Part shown: positions 59,556-64,000 of the stretch, one piece after another
Numbering within the stretch: the first letter of the stretch is position 1
Layout: each line of letters opens with the position of its first letter
NCBI GenBank assembly: GCA_964565895.1
Contig: CAZMGT010000011.1
Coordinates: 11,268 to 75,267 of the forward strand
Direction: 5' to 3'
Length of the DNA: 64,000 bases
Source of the DNA: CAZMGT01 sp964565895
GTDB taxonomy: Bacteria; Armatimonadota; Zipacnadia; UBA1398; CAZMGT01
Translations under genes and position numbers: made by a program
Notes under the pieces: model-generated
Databases searched by the model: none
What the model saw: the letters and a program-made list of their open reading frames with translations, nothing else
Told to the model about the DNA's origin: nothing

Positions 59556-61523
59556 ATGGCTCGAGGTGTGCTTGTCGGCTGTGTTTTGCTGGCGCTTGGC
59601 GCAGCGCTTGCCCGCGCGGAAACCCAGGTGTGGGTGGCGGACTCTCTTACCCGGGTGTTTGCCGACACGCTCCCGCCGAAAAATGCGCCGGCGGAGATCT
59701 CCCTCCAAGCGGCGCGCGGAGAGTATGAGTCGGCGCAGATTGCCGTGCGCAGCGCTGCGCCGCTAAAGCAACTTTCCGCCCGGGCAAGCGATCTCCGCGC
59801 CGCGGGAAGCAGCGAGGTTATCCCGGCAAGTTGCCTTAGGGTAAGGTTCGTGGGTTTCGTACGTGTGGAGAAGAACACGCCGCGCACACCGCCCGAGGAG
59901 CTCGAGCGCGCCGCCCCCGCGGACTTTCCCGAGCCGTTGCTCGAGGACGCCGCGCGCGACGTTGCCGCAAACGCCACCCAGCCCATATGGCTCACCGTCG
60001 CCGTGCCGCGAGGCGCCGTGCCCGACCGTTACGTGGGCGAGGTGGAGCTAACCTGCGCCTCGGGGAAGGTCGGTGTCGTGCCTGTAGCGCTAGAGGTATG
60101 GCCGTTTGAGGTGCCCCGGGAGCGGCACATGTTTTTCACGAACTGGTTCTCCGTAAGCCGCCTCTGCCGGCGCTATGGGGTAAAAGCGTATTCGGAGGAG
60201 TTTTTTAAAATCTTCGAGCGCTTCGTGGCGGACCTGGGCGCGCACCGGCAAAACGTGCTCATCTTCGACCCCGCCGCAGTCCAGATTACCGAGGACGAGC
60301 AGGGCGAGCTGTCGTTCGACTTCTCGCGGCTCGACCGCTGGGTGGAGATTTGCGAGCGCTACGGGGTAGCGGACAGGATCGAGATCGGCCACCTCGCCCG
60401 GCACAAGGGCGACTGGAGCGCAAAGGAGTATGAGCTGCGCAAGTTCCCCGTGTTCTCTAAGAAAACGGGCAAGACGGAGTGGCGCGCCGGCGAGGAGGTC
60501 TTGCCGCAGTATCTGCCCGCACTGGTAAACCATCTGCGCGAGCGCGGCTGGCTGGAGAAGGCCATGGTGCACATCGGCGACGAGCCCGCGCCGCACAACA
60601 TCGACTCCTGGCGCAAGCTTTCTGCATGGGTGCACGAGCAGGCGCCCGAGCTGCGTCGGATAGACGCGATTGAGGCGCCGGACTTCGGCGACGACCTGGA
60701 GGTCTGGGTCCCCAAGCTGACCCACTACGACAACTGGCGCGAGCAGTACGAACAAGCGCGCCTGCGCGGCAAGGAGCTGTGGTATTACACCTGCCTCCAC
60801 CCCACGGGGCGCTACCCGAACCGGTTTGTGGATTTCCCGCTAATCAAAACGCGGATTTTGCACTGGCTTAACTGGCGCTATAACCTCGTGGGCTACCTCC
60901 ATTGGGGGCTGCTTGCCTGGACCGAAGACCCGTTCGCCGGCTTTCCCGCGGGCAAGCTGCCCCCGGGCGATGCATGGATTATCTACCCGGGGAAACAAGG
61001 TCCGCTGGATTCTCTGCGCTGGGAAGCCCTGCGCGACGGGATCGAGGACTACGAGTACCTCTGGCTGCTCACCGAGGGCTATCGCGAGGCCAAGCGCAAG
61101 CTCGGCCGCGCCGCCGCGGACATTGACCCCAAACATGCGGCGGACTACTACGCGCGCCTGGCACTGCCCGGATTTAAGGACTACCTGCGCAAGCCCTACC
61201 GCCTGCTCGGCCTGCGCCGAGCGATCGCCGAAGAGATCGCCGCGGCGCGGGAGGAGCCCCTGCTTGTCGTCGACCTCAGCGGCCCCGAGCCGCGGTGGAA
61301 GCGCACCGTCGCTGTCGTTCGCGGAGCGGTTAGCCCGGGAGCGAGCGTGGCGATAAACGGCGAGCCCGTGCCCGTGAGCGCCATTGGGCGGTTCGTGCGC
61401 GAGATTACCGTGAGCGAGGGGGACGTGCCGGTAACCATCGAGGCGCGCCTTGGCGGCAAGCGCAAGGTGCTAAAGCGGATAGCGTTTGCCTCGGCCGAGG
61501 CCCCCACAGCGCAGAAGCAATAG
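59556..61523 (+). CDS. Secreted DUF4091 (GH123-like) protein
   Basis: The 655-residue product has a signal peptide (about 1-21), an N-terminal beta-domain (about 25-180), a GH123-like barrel with HIGDEPAPHN near residue 345, the DUF4091 stretch with SLRWEALRDGIEDYEYLWLL near 485, and a C-terminal beta-sandwich (about 585-640). The Asp-Glu pair in GDEP is the expected catalytic pair of this group, which acts on amino sugars in the enzymes studied. The substrate here is inferred. GGAGGAG lies before the ATG. It follows the DUF4838-like gene by 6 bases. Confidence 0.85.
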   Translation: MARGVLVGCVLLALGAALARAETQVWVADSLTRVFADTLPPKNAPAEISLQAARGEYESAQIAVRSAAPLKQLSARASDLRAAGSSEVIPASCLRVRFVGFVRVEKNTPRTPPEELERAAPADFPEPLLEDAARDVAANATQPIWLTVAVPRGAVPDRYVGEVELTCASGKVGVVPVALEVWPFEVPRERHMFFTNWFSVSRLCRRYGVKAYSEEFFKIFERFVADLGAHRQNVLIFDPAAVQITEDEQGELSFDFSRLDRWVEICERYGVADRIEIGHLARHKGDWSAKEYELRKFPVFSKKTGKTEWRAGEEVLPQYLPALVNHLRERGWLEKAMVHIGDEPAPHNIDSWRKLSAWVHEQAPELRRIDAIEAPDFGDDLEVWVPKLTHYDNWREQYEQARLRGKELWYYTCLHPTGRYPNRFVDFPLIKTRILHWLNWRYNLVGYLHWGLLAWTEDPFAGFPAGKLPPGDAWIIYPGKQGPLDSLRWEALRDGIEDYEYLWLLTEGYREAKRKLGRAAADIDPKHAADYYARLALPGFKDYLRKPYRLLGLRRAIAEEIAAAREEPLLVVDLSGPEPRWKRTVAVVRGAVSPGASVAINGEPVPVSAIGRFVREITVSEGDVPVTIEARLGGKRKVLKRIAFASAEAPTAQKQ

Positions 61524-61559
61524 CAACGGCGCCGGCACGCGCGCCGCGGGGCAGGGGGG

Positions 61560-63758
61560 CTAGCGCGGGGCGAGGTAGCTGCTTGTCCAGCGCGGGCGCG
61601 GGGGCGGGCTTTTGCGCAGCATTTGCCGCCACTTCTCGTCCGTCAGCCGGTCGCGCATGGGGTGCTTGAACTCGTAAAACGAAAGCACCGGCCCCGCGGC
61701 GAGAAACGGCCTTCCCTCAGGGTCGGGCGCGACGACAAAGAGCATATCCAGCGGCCCCACGCCCACCTCGAGCACCTGCTGCGTGTTTAGGTCGGTGTGC
61801 ACATCGGCCACCGTGCCCATTAGCTCGTCCCAGTTCAGCCGCTCGCCGCGGACCATTTGCTTGGCCAGCGCGGTCACGCGCGAGCCAACCGTGCGCAGCC
61901 AAGCGCGCTGCTCCGCGCTAAGCGGTTTGCCGGAAAGCTCCGCTTGGGCGATCTCCTTTGCCTGGGCGAGAAATTGGCGAAAGCCCTCTAGCGAGCGCTG
62001 CGCCGCGCTGTCCATCAGCCCGAGGGCCTCAAGGCCCTTTGCCGTCATCGCGGTGAGGGCGAGCAGCTCCGCGTAAACGTCGGGCCGCGGCTCGACGTAT
62101 CCCGGCGGGGGCGCCGCCGGCGGGCGAAACGCCGTTACCCCGACGTAGCTCTGCTTGGCATAAAGTATCGTGTCCCGCCGCAGATGTGCCCATGAGGCGA
62201 GCGCCGCGCAAAGCTGGCGGTCCTGCCACGCCTCGCTGAGCATAAACGCCGGATAGCCCGGCGACAGCTCGCGCGCGTAAAGCGCAAGCGCGTAAAGCCA
62301 GGACCAGTTAAGCGCCCTATGCCAGCCCTCGACGCCGATTTCTGAAAGCAGCTTTTGCATCTCAACAAGCTTCTCGTCGTAGCGCTGATAGGCCGTGTCG
62401 CCCTCGCTGCGCAGCAGCTCGAGCGCGCGGCGGTTGCCCGCGGCGGCGAAGAAGTCGAGCCCGCGGGGAAAGGCGCGCACGCCCGCGGCGAGGGTAAATG
62501 GCTGCCCCTGCCCCAGATATCGCCCCACCGAGGGATAGGTCAGCCGCTGAAATACGTGCGAGTCGGGAACGTAGCGTTGGCCCATTACGCGCATGCCCAT
62601 GCTCTGGGCAAGCAGGCGCTCCAGCTCCTCCGGTCGGTTCGCCACATAGTCCGGCCCCTGCCCGCCGTAGATCGCCGGCGCGCGCAGGGTTTTGAGCTTC
62701 TCGCGAATTGCCTCGCGCACGCCCGGGTCGAGCAGCCGCGCGGCGTCGAACTCCTCGCTGCCCACCGCCTCGCGTATCGCCTGGGCATATTCGCCCGGAG
62801 TCAAGTCGTCGGCAAAGCCTGCGAAAAACGCCGTCGGCTCATAAATCCTCTGCCACAGGGCAAGCGCCGGCGTGCCGTTGACCGAGGTGGCCCCCAGCGT
62901 TCCCGCGCACAGGCAGGCCCGCGTGAGGTATTTCTCGGCCAGCTCGCGGCTGCGCGTCATCTGCTCGCTAATGGGAAACGTTGCCCTCCCCAGCCACATC
63001 ATCGCCTTAAAGTACGCCCGCAGGCGCTCGCTCGTTGTGTAGTGCCCCCGCGGGACGTATTGGCTATAGTCTTCCTCGTAGCCGAGGAGCGGGCTGGGCA
63101 TTTTTCCCGCGTGCTGCTCTATTAGCTGAATTTCGGCGTTGGCGAGCTTCGCCGCGCTTGCGGGGATGCGCGCTGCTGGGTCGAGAAGCTTTAGGGGGAC
63201 GGCAAAAAACGCCGCGTTAAACTCCGCCGCCTGGCGCAGGTCGCCCGATGTCTTTGCCTGCTGGGCGACAGACGCCTCGACCATCGCCCGACAGAGGGCA
63301 ACGAGGTCGTCATAAAGCGCGGTGCTTTCGATATGCTTAAGCAGCTCGTCGAACTGCACGTGGTAGAGAAAGAGCACGACATCTACGCCGACGAACACGG
63401 GCACGCCGCCATCTTTGACGGTTTCCAGGGCGCGGGCGACGTCGAAGTGCCCCAAGGGCACGGCGCAAAAGCCCTGGCTGGCGAGCAGCTCGCGCGCGGC
63501 GTCGGAGCGCACGAAGCGCACGCCTTTCAGCGCGCCGACCGTCTCTGAGGGCAAGGGGAGGGAGTACGTTTTGCAGGCAGGCGGGGGAAGGGTTTCGGGC
63601 GCGCGGTAAAACGCGACAAAGCTGGGCTGGGGCGGCGTCTGCACGCGCAGAGTTACTCGAGATTCCGCGCGGCACGCGGAAAGCAGCGGCAAGGCGAAGA
63701 CGAGCACAGCGAAAAACGTTAGCCGGCAGGCAGCCGGCCGGCAGTGGGCGGCGCTCAC
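61560..63758 (-). CDS. DUF3160 lipoprotein
   Basis: The 732-residue product has a lipoprotein-like signal with LLSACRA (Cys29). The body is helical with GVDVVLFLYHVQFDELLKHIE near 125, GPDYVANRPEE and ADVHTDLNTQQVLEVGVG near 650, which are features of DUF3160. The function is unknown; the family is often large and surface-attached. GTG at 63758 has AAAGGAGG 7 bases upstream. It converges on the DUF4091 gene with 36 bases between the stops. Confidence 0.8.
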   Translation of the reverse strand: MSAAHCRPAACRLTFFAVLVFALPLLSACRAESRVTLRVQTPPQPSFVAFYRAPETLPPPACKTYSLPLPSETVGALKGVRFVRSDAARELLASQGFCAVPLGHFDVARALETVKDGGVPVFVGVDVVLFLYHVQFDELLKHIESTALYDDLVALCRAMVEASVAQQAKTSGDLRQAAEFNAAFFAVPLKLLDPAARIPASAAKLANAEIQLIEQHAGKMPSPLLGYEEDYSQYVPRGHYTTSERLRAYFKAMMWLGRATFPISEQMTRSRELAEKYLTRACLCAGTLGATSVNGTPALALWQRIYEPTAFFAGFADDLTPGEYAQAIREAVGSEEFDAARLLDPGVREAIREKLKTLRAPAIYGGQGPDYVANRPEELERLLAQSMGMRVMGQRYVPDSHVFQRLTYPSVGRYLGQGQPFTLAAGVRAFPRGLDFFAAAGNRRALELLRSEGDTAYQRYDEKLVEMQKLLSEIGVEGWHRALNWSWLYALALYARELSPGYPAFMLSEAWQDRQLCAALASWAHLRRDTILYAKQSYVGVTAFRPPAAPPPGYVEPRPDVYAELLALTAMTAKGLEALGLMDSAAQRSLEGFRQFLAQAKEIAQAELSGKPLSAEQRAWLRTVGSRVTALAKQMVRGERLNWDELMGTVADVHTDLNTQQVLEVGVGPLDMLFVVAPDPEGRPFLAAGPVLSFYEFKHPMRDRLTDEKWRQMLRKSPPPRPRWTSSYLAPR

Positions 63759-63948
63759 CGAAAAGCCTCCTTTGCCGAAGCAGGTTTATGTTGTTGGACC
63801 GCTCGCTCGTTTCGCTTGTTCCACACGCACGGGGAAGGGGCCTTTGCCGCGGGAGGGGTTTGCGCGCGGCGCGGTGAACTTCGGCGCGGGATAGGCTTTC
63901 GCCCAGCGCTCAGCGGGGGCGCGCAGGTCGCGGAAGGGGGCCCAGCGC

Positions 63949-64000
63949 GTGGCGTTTTTCGACTATACCCTGGCATTGCTGGCGCTCTGCTCGGCAGCGG
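63949..64000 (+). CDS. Possible membrane protein, first residues only
   Basis: A GTG at 63949 with GGAAGGGGG 8 bases upstream opens MAFFDYTLALLALCSAA, which looks like the start of a membrane segment, and runs off the right edge. The start is plausible but no more than 17 residues are visible. An open frame on the other strand (63755-63976) is also possible but has no credible ribosome site. Confidence 0.3.
   Translation, partial: MAFFDYTLALLALCSAA

Noticed and set aside
63755..63976. Minus-strand open frame at the right edge
   Set aside because: No ribosome site or recognisable sequence; it overlaps the DUF3160 leader and the plus-strand start.
1..64000. CRISPR arrays, insertion sequences, prophage or integrase genes
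   Set aside because: No spaced direct repeats, transposase or integrase sequence, or flanking inverted repeats were seen on reading through; short repeats could have been missed without computation.

Overview
The window is 64 kb of GC-rich, tightly packed bacterial chromosome. I count 52 probable genes (49 complete, two cut by the edges or nearly so, plus one doubtful edge start) and no rRNA, tRNA, CRISPR array, insertion sequence or prophage. Many genes start with GTG or TTG, two appear to start with CTG, and stop/start overlaps (ATGA, GTGA, TTGA) are common. The gene order rpsO-pnp-mlpA-dapB-asd-dapA-RNase J matches the Bacillus-type order rpsO-pnpA-mlpA-...-asd-dapG-dapA-rnjB. Secreted DUF4091, DUF4838-like and DUF3160 proteins, DUF4349 proteins and copper-amine-oxidase-N proteins are frequent. 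Together these suggest a Terrabacteria lineage; Armatimonadota is my best guess, but it is an inference from gene content and not proven here.

Layout. 1-6.3 kb: the start of a secreted glycosidase-like gene, a GAF/HD-GYP regulator coupled to a tiny Cys-rich protein, and a minus-strand run of MFS transporter, Tat-exported aldo/keto reductase with ferredoxin clusters, GNAT acetyltransferase and DinB-like protein. 6.3-14.7 kb: a secreted Gly/Arg-rich protein with a good terminator, a two-gene operon of a PLD-family nuclease and an archaeal-type RNase HII, an orphan membrane-anchored protein, an aldehyde dehydrogenase, and an Eco57I/TaqI-like DNA methyltransferase homologue whose catalytic motif is degraded. 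14.7-26 kb: nrdR, a radical SAM protein, pgeF, two tandem DUF4349 membrane proteins, folC, ddl, a small membrane protein, argG, a secreted copper-amine-oxidase-N protein and an RsuA/RluB pseudouridine synthase.

26-41 kb: a strongly expressed-looking, extremely Glu-rich lipoprotein gene with a near-consensus promoter and a terminator, cysE, then rpsO-pnp-mlpA-dapB-asd-dapA-RNase J (ribosome/RNA turnover plus lysine and diaminopimelate synthesis), a 2-hydroxyacid dehydrogenase and a heterodimeric ABC exporter pair. 41-46.5 kb: a membrane zinc protease, then the minus-strand argCJBD operon with its own promoter; argC, argJ, argB and argD carry glutamate to ornithine, and argG in the same window acts later. 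46.6-54.6 kb: a fused double glycosidase-like barrel protein, an APC permease fused to universal stress domains, a coupled trio of cupin, Ppx/GppA and small membrane protein, and a homodimeric-type ABC exporter. 54.7-64 kb: a nitrilase-family hydrolase operonic with an acyl-ACP-reductase-like enzyme, divergent yjbQ, and secreted DUF4838-like, DUF4091 and DUF3160 proteins that look like a polysaccharide-related export set.

Most intriguing for follow-up: the acyl-ACP-reductase-like/nitrilase operon, the mosaic PLD nuclease/RNase HII operon, the catalytically degraded methyltransferase, the Glu-rich lipoprotein, the structured leaders of rpsO and pnp, and the CTG starts of folC and the cupin gene. 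All functional calls are from sequence reading and memory of families; no searches were run.
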